Part shown: positions 34,143 to 42,861 of the stretch, in pieces
How the letters are laid out: each line of letters starts with the position of its first letter
Numbering within the stretch: the first letter of the stretch is position 1
Assembly (NCBI GenBank): GCA_001724275.1
Contig: MEDZ01000009.1
Location: 1 to 64,000 of the forward strand
Length of the DNA stretch: 64,000 nucleotides
Direction: 5' to 3'
DNA from: Gemmatimonadetes bacterium SCN 70-22
GTDB taxonomy: Bacteria > Gemmatimonadota > Gemmatimonadetes > Gemmatimonadales > Gemmatimonadaceae
The notes under the pieces: model-generated
The model's input: only the letters and a program-made list of their open reading frames with translations
What the model was told of the DNA's origin: nothing
Database searches by the model: none
Translations under genes and position numbers: made by a program

Positions 34143-34748
34143 ATGCTGCGCATTTCCCGCATCATGACCCCTGAGGTCGTCTCCGTCTCGCCCGACCTGG
34201 GGGTGCGCGATGCCATGGAGCTCTTCGTGCGCCAGCACGTGTCGGGGGCTCCGGTGATCGAAGGGAGCAAGGTCGTCGGGGTCGTGACCCTGAGCGACCT
34301 GGTGACGGCGGCGGCATCGACCCCGGGCGCACCGACCCTCCGTCCAGAGGTCGCCGAGCCGGGAGGGGGGGAGCCGCCCGAGCCCTATGTCGAGGGAGAC
34401 GAAGCGGTGGCGGCCTTCTTCACGGAGTACTGGGACGACGCCGGCGCCGACGTGGCGGCACGGACCCAGTCTCCCGACGCACCGGAGTGGAACGCGCTCG
34501 AGGAGCTGACGGTGCGCGACGCGATGACCGAGGGCGTGTTGCACCTGTCGCCCGACACCGACGTGACACGGGCCGCGGCGTTCATGCAGCAACACCGCGT
34601 CCACCGCGTGCTGGTGATGGATGGCGACAAGCTCGAGGGGATCGTCACGACCAGCGACATTGCGCGAGCCGTGGCCGACCACAAGCTGTCGAACCGACGT
34701 TTCGTCTTCGGCACCCCGCAGCGGCGCGACGACGGCTCGTGGTGGTAA
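34143..34748 (+). CDS. CBS-domain pair protein
   Basis: A 201-residue cytosolic protein with two CBS motifs, ~1-58 (IMTPEVVSVSPDLGVRDAMELF) and ~125-185 (AMTEGVLHLSPDTDVTRAAAFM), separated by a long acidic, Pro-rich insert of about 65 residues. CBS pairs bind adenine nucleotides and regulate partners. The start is supported by GGGAGG upstream. Only 13 bp separate it from the archease gene, so it probably belongs to the RNA-ligase operon, possibly sensing adenylate charge; that role is inferred. The tail ends DGSWW. Confidence 0.82.
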   Translation: MLRISRIMTPEVVSVSPDLGVRDAMELFVRQHVSGAPVIEGSKVVGVVTLSDLVTAAASTPGAPTLRPEVAEPGGGEPPEPYVEGDEAVAAFFTEYWDDAGADVAARTQSPDAPEWNALEELTVRDAMTEGVLHLSPDTDVTRAAAFMQQHRVHRVLVMDGDKLEGIVTTSDIARAVADHKLSNRRFVFGTPQRRDDGSWW

Positions 34749-34761
34749 GGTCGCGTGGCCG

Positions 34762-35184
34762 ATGACGCCGCCCACGTCTCGCACCGAGGAGCACATCGGC
34801 GAGTGGAGGGTGTCGATCGTGGCCGACACCCTCGAGGGAGTGTTCGGGGAGTTGGCGCGCGTCATCGCGCACGCGGCAGGGGATCCGGAAGGTGAAGGCG
34901 TGGCGTGGGAATCGCTGGAGGTCAGTGCGCGCGACCCCGCCACGCTCCTGGTGGATGCGGCCAACGAGCTCATCGGACGCGGCGAGGCGAACGGGGTGGC
35001 GTATGACGAGTTGGCCAACGTGTCGCTGGTCGGGGGCGAGGGAGGCGAGGTCGCGCTGCATGCGCAGGTACGGGGGCGGCGAGTCGCGCACTGGACCTCC
35101 CCGCTGAAGGCGGCGACGTACCACGCCCTCGCCCTCGAGGAGCGCAACGGACGGTGGCGGGCGCAGGTCCTGTTCGACGTATGA
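34762..35184 (+). CDS. archease, RtcB activator
   Basis: A 140-residue archease, the small protein that helps RtcB turn over and become guanylylated. The C-terminal KAATYHALALEERNGRWRAQ region and final FDV match the family well. The N-terminal HTAD metal-binding motif is altered: the aligned residues read EHIGE, so the first metal-ligand Asp is replaced by Glu. Length is normal. The ATG is at 34762, and the stop overlaps the rtcB start by 4 bp, the usual archease-RtcB coupling. Overall identification is confident despite the divergent motif. Confidence 0.82.
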   Translation: MTPPTSRTEEHIGEWRVSIVADTLEGVFGELARVIAHAAGDPEGEGVAWESLEVSARDPATLLVDAANELIGRGEANGVAYDELANVSLVGGEGGEVALHAQVRGRRVAHWTSPLKAATYHALALEERNGRWRAQVLFDV

Positions 35185-36662
35185 CGGACGCGACGGGAGG
35201 GGGAGCGGCGCCGCCGGCAGAGGGACTGCCGGCGGGGTTCGTGCGTTCGGGAGCGACGGAGGTCGACATCCCGGCCACCTATCGCGCGGACATGCGGGTC
35301 CCGGCGCGCATATTCGCCGACGAGGTCCTGATGGAAGGGATCCTCGACGGTGACGCGATCGCGCAGCTGGTGAACGTCACGACGCTGCCCGGGGTCGTGG
35401 ACCGCGTGTACGGGATGCCCGACATGCACGAGGGATATGGCTTCCCGGTCGGAGGCGTGGCGGCAACGCTCCTCCCCGACGGCGTGATCTCGCCAGGGGG
35501 GGTCGGCTTCGACATCAACTGCGGGGTGCGCCTGCTGGCGTTGCCGCTGACGGTGCGTGACATCGGGAGGCTGCGCGAGAACCTGGTGCACGAGATCTCG
35601 CGCCGTATCCCCTCGGGCACCGGGCACGGCGGGCGGTGGCGCATGACCGACGGCGAGCTCATGGGAGTATTGCGGGGGGGCGCGCAGTACGTCGTGCGGG
35701 AGCGCGGCTACGGGGTGGAGGCCGACCTGGAGCATGCGGAGTCGAACGGGTGCCTGGAGGACGCCGACCCGGCCACGGTGTCGGTCCGCGCCCGCGAGCG
35801 TGGGCGGGGGCAGCTCGGGTCGATGGGGTCGGGGAACCACTTCGTGGAGTTGCAGCTGGTGGAGCAGGTGGTCGACGCCGGGGCGGCGGCGGCGATGGGG
35901 CTCGAGCCCGGCCAGGCGACGGTCCTCATCCACACCGGGTCGCGCGGGCTGGGACACCAGGTGTGCACCGACTACGTCCGCCTGATGGATGCTCGGTTGG
36001 CCAGCCGCGGGATCTCCCTCCCGGATCGGCAGTTGTCGTGCGCTCCCGCGTCGTCGCCGGAGGGGATGGCCTACCTTGACGCGATGAGCGCGGCGGCCAA
36101 TTTCGCGTGGGCGAACCGGCAGATGATCACGCACTACGTGCGCGACGTCGTCGGACGCCTCTTTGGCGGGGTGAACCCGGGCGAGGTGCGCGTGATCTAC
36201 GACGTGGCCCACAACATCGCGAAGCGGGAGCGGCACGGCGGCCGCATGCTCTGCGTGCACCGCAAGGGGGCGACGCGATCGTTCGGGCCGGGGAACCCCG
36301 AGATTCCCGCGCGATACCGGCACGTCGGACAACCGGTCTTCATTCCCGGGAGCATGGGGACGGCGACCTGGGTGATGGCGGGGACGCACGCGGCGGAGGA
36401 GCGCTCGTTCGGGAGCGCCTGTCATGGGGCCGGGCGGCGCCTGAGCCGCAGCGGGGCGAAGCGGCTCGTGACCGGGAGCGAGATGCGCGCCCAGCTCGAG
36501 GCCCTTGGCATCGTCGTACGCTGTCCGGCCCCTGCCGGGCTGGCCGAGGAGGCGCCCATGGCCTACAAGGACGTCGAGCGGGTGGCCGAGGTGGTGGAGC
36601 ACGCCGGACTGGCCCGACGCGTGGCGCGCCTGCGGCCGATCGGCGTGGTGAAGGGAGGCTAG
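35181..36662 (+). CDS. rtcB: RNA-splicing ligase RtcB
   Basis: A 493-residue GTP- and Mn2+-dependent RNA ligase that joins 2',3'-cyclic phosphate (or 3'-phosphate) and 5'-OH RNA ends, acting in RNA repair. Metal-site motifs are DMHEGYGFPVGG (~81-92) and GGVGFDINCG with C114. HTGSRGLGHQ, the NFAWANRQ helix and DVAHNIAKRE follow in the expected order. GSMGT and the ACHGAGRRLSR segment carry the histidine that becomes guanylylated. The first ~18 residues are a Gly/Pro-rich extension. It is coupled to archease (ATGA overlap), and a flap-type nuclease follows after 7 bp. Confidence 0.95.
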   Translation: MTDATGGGAAPPAEGLPAGFVRSGATEVDIPATYRADMRVPARIFADEVLMEGILDGDAIAQLVNVTTLPGVVDRVYGMPDMHEGYGFPVGGVAATLLPDGVISPGGVGFDINCGVRLLALPLTVRDIGRLRENLVHEISRRIPSGTGHGGRWRMTDGELMGVLRGGAQYVVRERGYGVEADLEHAESNGCLEDADPATVSVRARERGRGQLGSMGSGNHFVELQLVEQVVDAGAAAAMGLEPGQATVLIHTGSRGLGHQVCTDYVRLMDARLASRGISLPDRQLSCAPASSPEGMAYLDAMSAAANFAWANRQMITHYVRDVVGRLFGGVNPGEVRVIYDVAHNIAKRERHGGRMLCVHRKGATRSFGPGNPEIPARYRHVGQPVFIPGSMGTATWVMAGTHAAEERSFGSACHGAGRRLSRSGAKRLVTGSEMRAQLEALGIVVRCPAPAGLAEEAPMAYKDVERVAEVVEHAGLARRVARLRPIGVVKGG

Positions 36663-36669
36663 CGCTCGC

Positions 36670-37545
36670 GTGCGCATCCACCTGGTCGATGGGACCTTCG
36701 AGCTCTTCCGGGCCCACTTCGGGGCCCCGGGGGCGATTGCGCCTGACGGACGTGAGGTCGGCGCCACACGGGGGCTGCTGCGCTCGCTGCACGCCCTGCT
36801 GCGCGAGGACGGCGTGACGCACGTCGCCGTCGCCTTCGACCACGTCATCGAGTCGTTCCGCAACCGCCTCTTCCCCGGCTACAAGTCGGGCGAGGGGCTC
36901 CCGCCAGAGCTGGTCGCGCAGTTTCCGCTCGCCGAGGACGCCGCGCGCGCGCTCGGCGTCGTGGTGTGGCCGATGGTCGAGTTCGAGGCCGATGACGCGA
37001 TCGCCACCGCCGCGGCGCGATGGCACGATGCCCCGGGCGTCGAACAGGTCGTGATCTGCTCGCCCGACAAGGACCTGCTGCAGTGCGTGCGCGGGAACAA
37101 GGTCGTCGCGCTCGACCGCATCAGGCGCAAGGTGACCGACGAGGCGGGGGTGGTGGAGCGGTTCGGGGTCTCTCCGTCGTCCATCCCCGACCTGCTGGCC
37201 CTCGTGGGAGACGATGCCGACGGGATCCCGGGCGTCCCACGCTGGGGGGCCAAGTCGGCGTCGGCCGTGCTCGCGCGATATGCAACGCTCGACGCGATCC
37301 CGGACGACGCCGCGGCCTGGGAGGTGCCGGTGCGCGGTGCGGCGGCGCTGGCGGGGCAGCTGCGGGAGCATCGCGACGATGCCCGCCTCTACAAGGTGCT
37401 CGCCACGCTGCGCATCGACGTGCCGTTGTCCGAGGACGTCGATGCGCTGCGCTGGCAAGGGGCGCTTCGTGGTGAACTGCCCTCGTTATGTGCGTCGCTC
37501 GGCGAAGCCAGCCTTCCCGATCGCGTGCAGCGGTGGCGGGACTGA
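36670..37545 (+). CDS. 5'-3' exonuclease (Pol I N-domain/FEN-like), stand-alone
   Basis: A 291-residue structure-specific nuclease corresponding to the 5'-nuclease domain of DNA polymerase I without the polymerase. Metal-binding acidic motifs are visible: LVDGTFELFRAHF at the N-terminus, EADDAIATAAA (~107), SPDKDLLQC (~130) and LVGDDADGIPGVPRWG (~177), the last in the helix-hairpin-helix region. The GTG at 36670 lies 7 bp after rtcB, so the genes are probably co-transcribed. Stand-alone copies usually process DNA flaps or RNA primers. Its position in an RNA-ligase operon suggests end trimming before ligation, an inference. Confidence 0.85.
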   Translation: MRIHLVDGTFELFRAHFGAPGAIAPDGREVGATRGLLRSLHALLREDGVTHVAVAFDHVIESFRNRLFPGYKSGEGLPPELVAQFPLAEDAARALGVVVWPMVEFEADDAIATAAARWHDAPGVEQVVICSPDKDLLQCVRGNKVVALDRIRRKVTDEAGVVERFGVSPSSIPDLLALVGDDADGIPGVPRWGAKSASAVLARYATLDAIPDDAAAWEVPVRGAAALAGQLREHRDDARLYKVLATLRIDVPLSEDVDALRWQGALRGELPSLCASLGEASLPDRVQRWRD

Positions 37546-37562
37546 GGCACGGCACCTGACGC

Positions 37563-37579
37563 GGCGCAACGGGTGCGCC
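37563..37579. terminator. possible terminator hairpin
   Basis: GGCGCA (37563-37568) pairs with TGCGCC (37574-37579) across a 5-nt loop, in the gap between the convergent exonuclease and M20 hydrolase genes. There is no T-run. Confidence 0.35.
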
Positions 37580-37655
37580 ACGCGTTGGCCCCCGATGTGC
37601 GTGGCGACGAGCCAGCTGGAGCGTGCGTCATCCCGCGGACGCGCACGCCCCACGT

Positions 37656-38978
37656 TCACTGCACTGGGCTCTTCGGTGCGATGGCCCCGCCGCGCAGGTA
37701 GTCGACGGCGAGGTTGGCCAGCGCACGCACGCCGGTGGGGAGTGCCGCTTCATCGGCAAAGAAGAGCGGTGAGTGATTGGCCGGCGCCTTCCTCGGGTCC
37801 TCCCCCTTGGGGGTGATGCCCAGGAAGAAGAAGAGCCCCGGGATGTCCTTCGTGTACACGGGGAAGTCCTCGGAGCCGGTGATCGGGTTGATCACCTTCA
37901 CCCCACCATCGCCCGCCGATCGCTGCAGGGTGGGGAGCATCCGCTCGGTGAGCGCCGGGTCGTTGACCGTCACCAACCCGCCCTTCGCGATCGAGACCTT
38001 CGCGGTGGCGCCGGCCGAGTGTGCGATGTCCTCGACGGTGCGGGTGACGCGCGTGTGGATGTCGGCGCGCATCGCCTCGTCGAAGGTACGGATCGTTCCC
38101 TGCATCACGACGCTGTCGGGAATGATGTTGCCGCGGTTGCCGCCCATGATCATCCCGATCGTGATGACCGAGGGGGCGGAGGTGACCTCGACCTGGCGGC
38201 TGGCGATGGTCTGCAGGCCGAGGATGATCTGCGAGGAGACGACGATCGGGTCGACCCCCGACCACGGCGCCGAGCCGTGCGTCTGCCGTCCCTTGACGAC
38301 GATGTCGAGCCCGTCAGCTGCAGCCATGAACCCTCCCGGCCGGTAGTTCAGCGTCCCGACCTCGGCCGGCCAGACGTGCAGGCCGAAGATGGCCGACGGG
38401 CGAGGGTTCTCGAGGGCGCCGTCGTTCACCATCGCGATCGCCCCGCCGAGCCCTTCCTCGGCCGGCTGGAAGAGGAACTTCACCGTTCCCGGGATCTTCG
38501 CCTTCATGCCGGCCAGCACCTCGGCGACACCCATGAGGATCGCGACGTGATTGTCGTGTCCGCAGGCGTGCATCACGCCGACATCCATTCCCTGCCACGT
38601 CGCGCGGACCTTGCTCTTGAAGGGGAGGTCGACGAGTTCGGTGACCGGAAGGGCGTCCATGTCGGCGCGCAGGGCAACGACAGGGCCCGGCTTGCCGCCA
38701 CGCAGGATGCCGACGACGCCGGTCTTGCCGACGTTCTCCTGCACCTCGAGCCCGATGGCGCGCAGGTGCCTGGCGACGAGGGCCGCCGTGCGCGTCTCGG
38801 CGAACGAGAGCTCCGGGTGCTCGTGGATGTCGCGGCGCCAGGCGACGACCTTGGGCATCACCGCCTCGAGGCGGGCGTCGATCTCCCTGGCGAGCTCTGA
38901 CGACGCCCCCTTCTGCTGTGCGGCAGCCGGGAGCGAGAAGAGAAGGGCAAGCGCGGCGATGGACAGGGGGCGAGACAC
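37656..38978 (-). CDS. exported M20D amidohydrolase/aminoacylase
   Basis: A 440-residue M20D peptidase family member, the group of N-acyl amino acid and IAA-amide hydrolases. GTG 38978 begins a signal peptide of about 21 residues ending PAAAQQ; no Met occurs nearby upstream and the earlier frame is not protein-like. Metal-binding motifs are HACGHDNH (~140), QPAEEG (~174) and ITGSEDFP (~390), with the family Cys in the first motif. The RRDIHEHPELSFAET opening is typical. It acts in the periplasm to free amino acids from acylated forms. The globin gene lies 65 bp upstream on the same strand. Confidence 0.88.
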   Translation of the reverse strand: MSRPLSIAALALLFSLPAAAQQKGASSELAREIDARLEAVMPKVVAWRRDIHEHPELSFAETRTAALVARHLRAIGLEVQENVGKTGVVGILRGGKPGPVVALRADMDALPVTELVDLPFKSKVRATWQGMDVGVMHACGHDNHVAILMGVAEVLAGMKAKIPGTVKFLFQPAEEGLGGAIAMVNDGALENPRPSAIFGLHVWPAEVGTLNYRPGGFMAAADGLDIVVKGRQTHGSAPWSGVDPIVVSSQIILGLQTIASRQVEVTSAPSVITIGMIMGGNRGNIIPDSVVMQGTIRTFDEAMRADIHTRVTRTVEDIAHSAGATAKVSIAKGGLVTVNDPALTERMLPTLQRSAGDGGVKVINPITGSEDFPVYTKDIPGLFFFLGITPKGEDPRKAPANHSPLFFADEAALPTGVRALANLAVDYLRGGAIAPKSPVQ

Positions 38979-39043
38979 GATGAGGATCGGGAAGGGGTGG
39001 GACGTGCGCGTGGGGTGGGTGACGGGGATGCGGCTGGCGAAGC

Positions 39044-39439
39044 CTACAGTTCGTCGATGTTGCGCATGTGGTCGGCCAACTGCCGCAGCCGTTGGCGAAG
39101 GTGCACGCGCAGCTCGGCCGGCATCTCGTGCTCGTCGAGCGCCTGCTCCATGCACCAGAGCCACTCGTCGCGCTCGCGCTTGCCGATGGTGAAGGGGAGG
39201 TGTCGCATCCGAAGGCGCGGATGGCCGTACTGCGACTCGTAGAGGGGGGGGCCGCCGGTCCATCCGCTCAGGTACATGAACAGCTTCTCGCGCGATCGCT
39301 TGAGCGAGGTGGCGTGAAGCGCTCGGACGTTGGCGGCCTCGGGCGAATCGTCCATCAGGTCGTAGAAACGGTCGACGAGGCGACGGATCCCCTCCTCGCC
39401 GCCCATCAGGTCGTACGGTGTGACTGGCGAGCTGGTCAT
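39044..39439 (-). CDS. group 2 truncated hemoglobin
   Basis: A 131-residue truncated globin, a small heme protein binding O2 or NO. The GGEEGIRRLVDRFYDLMD start is the A/B helix with the B10 Tyr. The PPLYESQYGHPRLRMRHLPF stretch precedes the F helix, with the proximal His in RMRHLPF. Group 2 (trHbO-like) is supported by the short AB region and the DEWLWCMEQAL G helix. It is cytosolic. Expression with the downstream M20 hydrolase (65-bp gap) is possible but functionally unclear. Confidence 0.87.
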   Translation of the reverse strand: MTSSPVTPYDLMGGEEGIRRLVDRFYDLMDDSPEAANVRALHATSLKRSREKLFMYLSGWTGGPPLYESQYGHPRLRMRHLPFTIGKRERDEWLWCMEQALDEHEMPAELRVHLRQRLRQLADHMRNIDEL

Positions 39440-39706
39440 GTGGTGAATGGTAGCGCCTCGTGGTCGGGGCGTCAGGCACCGGTATCGTCGCCTCCTCCAT
39501 TCCGCATTTGCCGTCGCGCCCCCCCTGCACCCCGGCGAGCGACCGCCCGTGCGGCGGAGGGTGCGTTCCGCAACCGGGCGCGCCCGCGCACGCTGGCGGG
39601 GGGCCCCAACCGCACTCATACTGGAGGGTGCGGACAACGCCGGCAGGGGCGAGCGCGCGTCTGGGGGAGAGCGGTGCCGCCTGGCTCACCACGCGGGAGG
39701 GGTGCG

Positions 39707-40474
39707 ATGCCGAATGCCTCACCGATCACCGTCGAGCGCATGATGCGGCGATGGCCCGTCGCGCTCTTGCTGCTGGCGGCTTCGGCCGCGCCGCTCCGGG
39801 GGCAGGACACCACCGCCGCCCAGGGGACGCCCCTCGCCCCCGAGCGGCGTGTCCGGCTCATCGTGTCGGGTGGGCTCAACGTTCCCACGGGCGGCTTTTC
39901 CGACTATCACGACCTTGGCGTGCAGGCGAGCGGATCGGCGCTCATCCGGGTCGTCGGGCGCAAGTTCCGGCTCCGCCCCGAGGTGGCGTATGCGCGATTC
40001 GGCGTGCTGGAGGACAAGGTGCGCCGGCTCGCGCAGTCGGCCGGAATTGCCAGCGTAACGCACGATGCGCGCGCGCCTGGTCGGGCGCGCCTCGCGCAGG
40101 GCACGGTCGCGGGCGCGAGCGCGCGAGTGGCCGGTGGCCCCAAGCTTCCGGACCTCGGCAAGTTGCGCGATGGGGCCATCTCGTCGGTGCTGGGAACGTT
40201 CGCCAACATCGAGATCCCCCTGGGGCCGCGCGGCTTCCAGCCCTACCTCATCGGGGGCGTCGGCGCCGTCTCGTTCCGCACCGACGTCACGACCGTCGGT
40301 GAGGCGATCAACGGCGTACAGTGGGCCTACAACGCCGGTGCCGGGCTGCGCTTCCGCCTGGGGCCGATCGGCGGCGGTCTCGAGGCGCGCTTCCGGGGGA
40401 TCCCGGTCGACGAGGCGAAGACATTCTTCCACAACGTCGCGGCGATTCCGGTCGCCTTCAGCCTGGTGTTCTGA
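39707..40474 (+). CDS. outer-membrane beta-barrel protein
   Basis: A 255-residue exported protein. ATG 39707 follows a GGGAGGGG site; the signal peptide runs to about residue 32 (ending LRGQ). The mature part is a small barrel of the OmpA/opacity-like type: repeated amphipathic strands, a GGLNVPTGGFSDYHDLG opening, a long hydrophilic loop (~110-150) and a final strand ending FSLVF, the aromatic C-terminus recognised by the BAM machinery. No functional motif is visible. It is convergent with the ATP-grasp gene. Confidence 0.75.
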   Translation: MPNASPITVERMMRRWPVALLLLAASAAPLRGQDTTAAQGTPLAPERRVRLIVSGGLNVPTGGFSDYHDLGVQASGSALIRVVGRKFRLRPEVAYARFGVLEDKVRRLAQSAGIASVTHDARAPGRARLAQGTVAGASARVAGGPKLPDLGKLRDGAISSVLGTFANIEIPLGPRGFQPYLIGGVGAVSFRTDVTTVGEAINGVQWAYNAGAGLRFRLGPIGGGLEARFRGIPVDEAKTFFHNVAAIPVAFSLVF

Positions 40475-40495
40475 GCGGCGCGCCCCCGCGTCACC

Positions 40496-40513
40496 CGCCG
40501 CCACATGGCGGCG
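40496..40513. terminator. terminator hairpin between convergent genes
   Basis: CGCCGCC (40496-40502) pairs with GGCGGCG (40507-40513) around an ACAT loop, 21 bp after the barrel gene and 21 bp from the stop of the convergent ATP-grasp gene. Confidence 0.5.
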
Positions 40514-40534
40514 CGCCCTCGTTCGACCCGCCGC

Positions 40535-41560
40535 TCACATGGCGCCGCGCAGCAAGCCGAGCGAGACGATTCGCAACAGCAGCTGCTCGTAGCTGATTCC
40601 CGCCTCGAGCGCCGACGAGGCGAACTCCTCGCTCTCGGCCACCTCGGGATTCGGGTTGGCTTCGATGAAGAACGCGATCCCGTCGGCGCGCAGGCGGAAG
40701 TCGAGGCGCGCGTAGCCGTCGAGCGAGAGGAGGCGATAGATGCGCCGCGCCGTCGAGACGAGGCGCTCATGCAACGCCGGCGGAAGCTCGGCCGGCCCCT
40801 GGAAGATCCCGTGCCGTTCCTGGTGATCGGGGTCGTGCTTCACGCGGGAGGTGGCGATGAAGCGTGTCCCCGGGGGGGCGTTCTCGATGTAGAGCTCCCA
40901 CGGCGGAAGGACGGTGAGCCGCGTGTTTCCCAGGATCCCGACGTAGATCTCGCGTCCGTCGATGAACTCCTCGACGATCGCGTCGCTCGCGATGCTGCGG
41001 TGAATGAACTGGACGCGTGCCTCCAGCTCGGACGCGTTGCGCACGACCGACGCCTGGGCGATGCCGACCGAGCCCTCCTCGGTCAGGCTCTTCACGATGA
41101 GCGGGTAGGTGAGCGAGCGCGAGACCCGGGCGCGGCGTCCCCGGCGGACGACGTCGAAGTGCGGGACCGCAATCCGATGATAGGCCAGGATCTTCTTGGA
41201 GAGTGCCTTGTCGCGGGCGAGCACCAGCCCACGCGGGTTGCACCCCGTGTAGGGGACGCGCATCAGCTCGAGGAGGCTCACCACGTGGTGGTCGAACTCA
41301 CGCAGCCCGAAGAAGTCCTCCAGGAGGTTGAAGACGATGTGGGGCTTCCATCCCTCCACCGCCTCGCGGATGGGGAGGAGCTCGTCGCGAACGCCCAGTG
41401 CGCGCACGTCGTGCCCCAGCGCGCGGAGGGTTCGCAGGACGTCGTACTCGGTCTTGATCTCGTACATCTCGCGCTCGCTGAGCCCGGCCACCGACTCGGG
41501 GGGGATGAGCGAGGGCTGCATGAGCACGAGGATGCGCAGGCGGCGGCGCGGACGGCTCAT
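40535..41560 (-). CDS. ATP-grasp ligase, D-Ala-D-Ala ligase-like
   Basis: A 341-residue ATP-grasp enzyme, a superfamily that activates a carboxylate with ATP and couples it to an amine or thiol. The N-terminal pre-ATP domain (FNLLEDFFG near residue 78) resembles D-Ala-D-Ala ligase. The ATP-binding core has PLIVKSLTEEGSVGI (~152) and AIVEEFIDGREIYVGI (~196), and the metal-binding C-terminal part is ARLDFRLR...FFIEANPNPEV (~290-312). The substrate side is not that of a housekeeping Ddl, and there is no cell-wall gene nearby. Its ATG overlaps the zinc-peptidase stop by 4 bp, so the two act together. Product unknown. Confidence 0.83.
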   Translation of the reverse strand: MSRPRRRLRILVLMQPSLIPPESVAGLSEREMYEIKTEYDVLRTLRALGHDVRALGVRDELLPIREAVEGWKPHIVFNLLEDFFGLREFDHHVVSLLELMRVPYTGCNPRGLVLARDKALSKKILAYHRIAVPHFDVVRRGRRARVSRSLTYPLIVKSLTEEGSVGIAQASVVRNASELEARVQFIHRSIASDAIVEEFIDGREIYVGILGNTRLTVLPPWELYIENAPPGTRFIATSRVKHDPDHQERHGIFQGPAELPPALHERLVSTARRIYRLLSLDGYARLDFRLRADGIAFFIEANPNPEVAESEEFASSALEAGISYEQLLLRIVSLGLLRGAM

Positions 41561-42594
41561 AGGGCGATGGAAATGCGGCGGCTATACAGGAAGTGCACGG
41601 TGCGCACCGCGAGCATGCCGGCGAAGTCGAGGAGGACGCGACGCTGCGGCCCCGCAACGCGGAGCTTCAGCTCGCGGCAGCGGCCGATCATGTCGCGGAG
41701 GACCTGGTCCAGGGTGAACTCGTACTCGCCCGTCCAGCGGGCGACCGTGCGGCGAATCTCGGAACGATGGCCCTGGATGAACGCCGAGGCGAGCTCGCGA
41801 CCGTCGTGCCGGGGCGAGTCGGAGAAGACCTTGCGCAACTCGCGGTCGTAGGTCGTGGGGTAATGCACCGAGTACTGCGCGCGCTTGGCTTCGTAGTACT
41901 CGCGCAGCGTCGCCGTGAGCGCGGACACCGGCTCCACGCGCTCGCGCTCGAGGCGTAGCGGGCGCTTGCCGCGCAGCTCGTCCATCAGCTGGTCGACGTA
42001 TTGGAGCTTCTCGAGGGCGCGCCACCCCTGGTAGCGCCGCTGCCACTTGGCGCGCGGCCCCATCCAGACGGCGAAGGTCTCGGCGAAGTCCTCGTCGGGG
42101 TGTGCCTGGGCATAGTAGAGCCGCAGGTGCTGCACATAGTTGCGACTGGCGGGGTTGGGGCGGTAGGACTCCGGATACCTGGTGCTCGATCGCCCGAACA
42201 GCTCGCGCCAGCGCTTGCGCCGGTTCAGGGCGAAGGCGTGCTGGATGGCGTGCCCCGTCTCATGGCGCAGGATGCGCATGCACTCGGCGCGAGAGCCGCC
42301 CTCCACCTCCAGCATCATGCTGCGCTCCAGGCGGATGAGGCGCGGATGCGCCAGGTAGAACGGGATCCCGATCCCGGGGATCCCCGCCGGCGAAAACCAC
42401 TCGCCCGACAGCCAGCAGTGCGGACGGAGCGTGAGGCCGCGCTCGGCAAGCTCGTCATACAACTCCTCGATGCACTCCTCGATCCAGGTTCCCTCGAGAC
42501 GTACCCCGAGGTCCTTGATTCGGACGGACAGCAGCTCCTCGCGCGCGAGCGTCTCCCAGCGGCGGCGCGCGCGACGCCTACGCGATGCTGTCAT
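41557..42594 (-). CDS. putative zinc-binding metallopeptidase coupled to the ATP-grasp ligase
   Basis: A 345-residue cytosolic protein with the motif H111-E-T-G-H115-x3-H119 and a downstream HPDEDFAETFAVWM segment (Glu ~172), a gluzincin-like arrangement. The N-terminus is very basic (RRRRARRRW). No signal peptide is seen. The C-terminal half (~190-345) is rich in Arg and Glu and of no known fold. It is upstream of, and overlaps, the ATP-grasp gene, forming a two-gene operon. A peptidase paired with a ligase suggests making and breaking a peptide or isopeptide bond, but no substrate is evident. Confidence 0.77.
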   Translation of the reverse strand: MTASRRRRARRRWETLAREELLSVRIKDLGVRLEGTWIEECIEELYDELAERGLTLRPHCWLSGEWFSPAGIPGIGIPFYLAHPRLIRLERSMMLEVEGGSRAECMRILRHETGHAIQHAFALNRRKRWRELFGRSSTRYPESYRPNPASRNYVQHLRLYYAQAHPDEDFAETFAVWMGPRAKWQRRYQGWRALEKLQYVDQLMDELRGKRPLRLERERVEPVSALTATLREYYEAKRAQYSVHYPTTYDRELRKVFSDSPRHDGRELASAFIQGHRSEIRRTVARWTGEYEFTLDQVLRDMIGRCRELKLRVAGPQRRVLLDFAGMLAVRTVHFLYSRRISIAL

Positions 42595-42861
42595 GCCGGT
42601 TCATGCGGGGCATCCTGGCTGGTGGGGCGACCGGGTCGAGGGGGGATCGCGGCGTCGCCCGGGACGCCGCGGCCATCACCAGCCAACCTCGCGCCCCGGC
42701 GCTGCGCGGGCAAGCGGTCGCCGCCCGCTCGCCCCCTCGCTCCACGGGTGCGCGGGAGGTTGGCGCCGCCGGCTGAGGGGGTGGTCCCCGGCCGGGAACC
42801 CCGCTCTGGACGATTGGCGCGGGGCCATTAGCGTAGCAGCATCCCCCAGCGGACGATCCGC

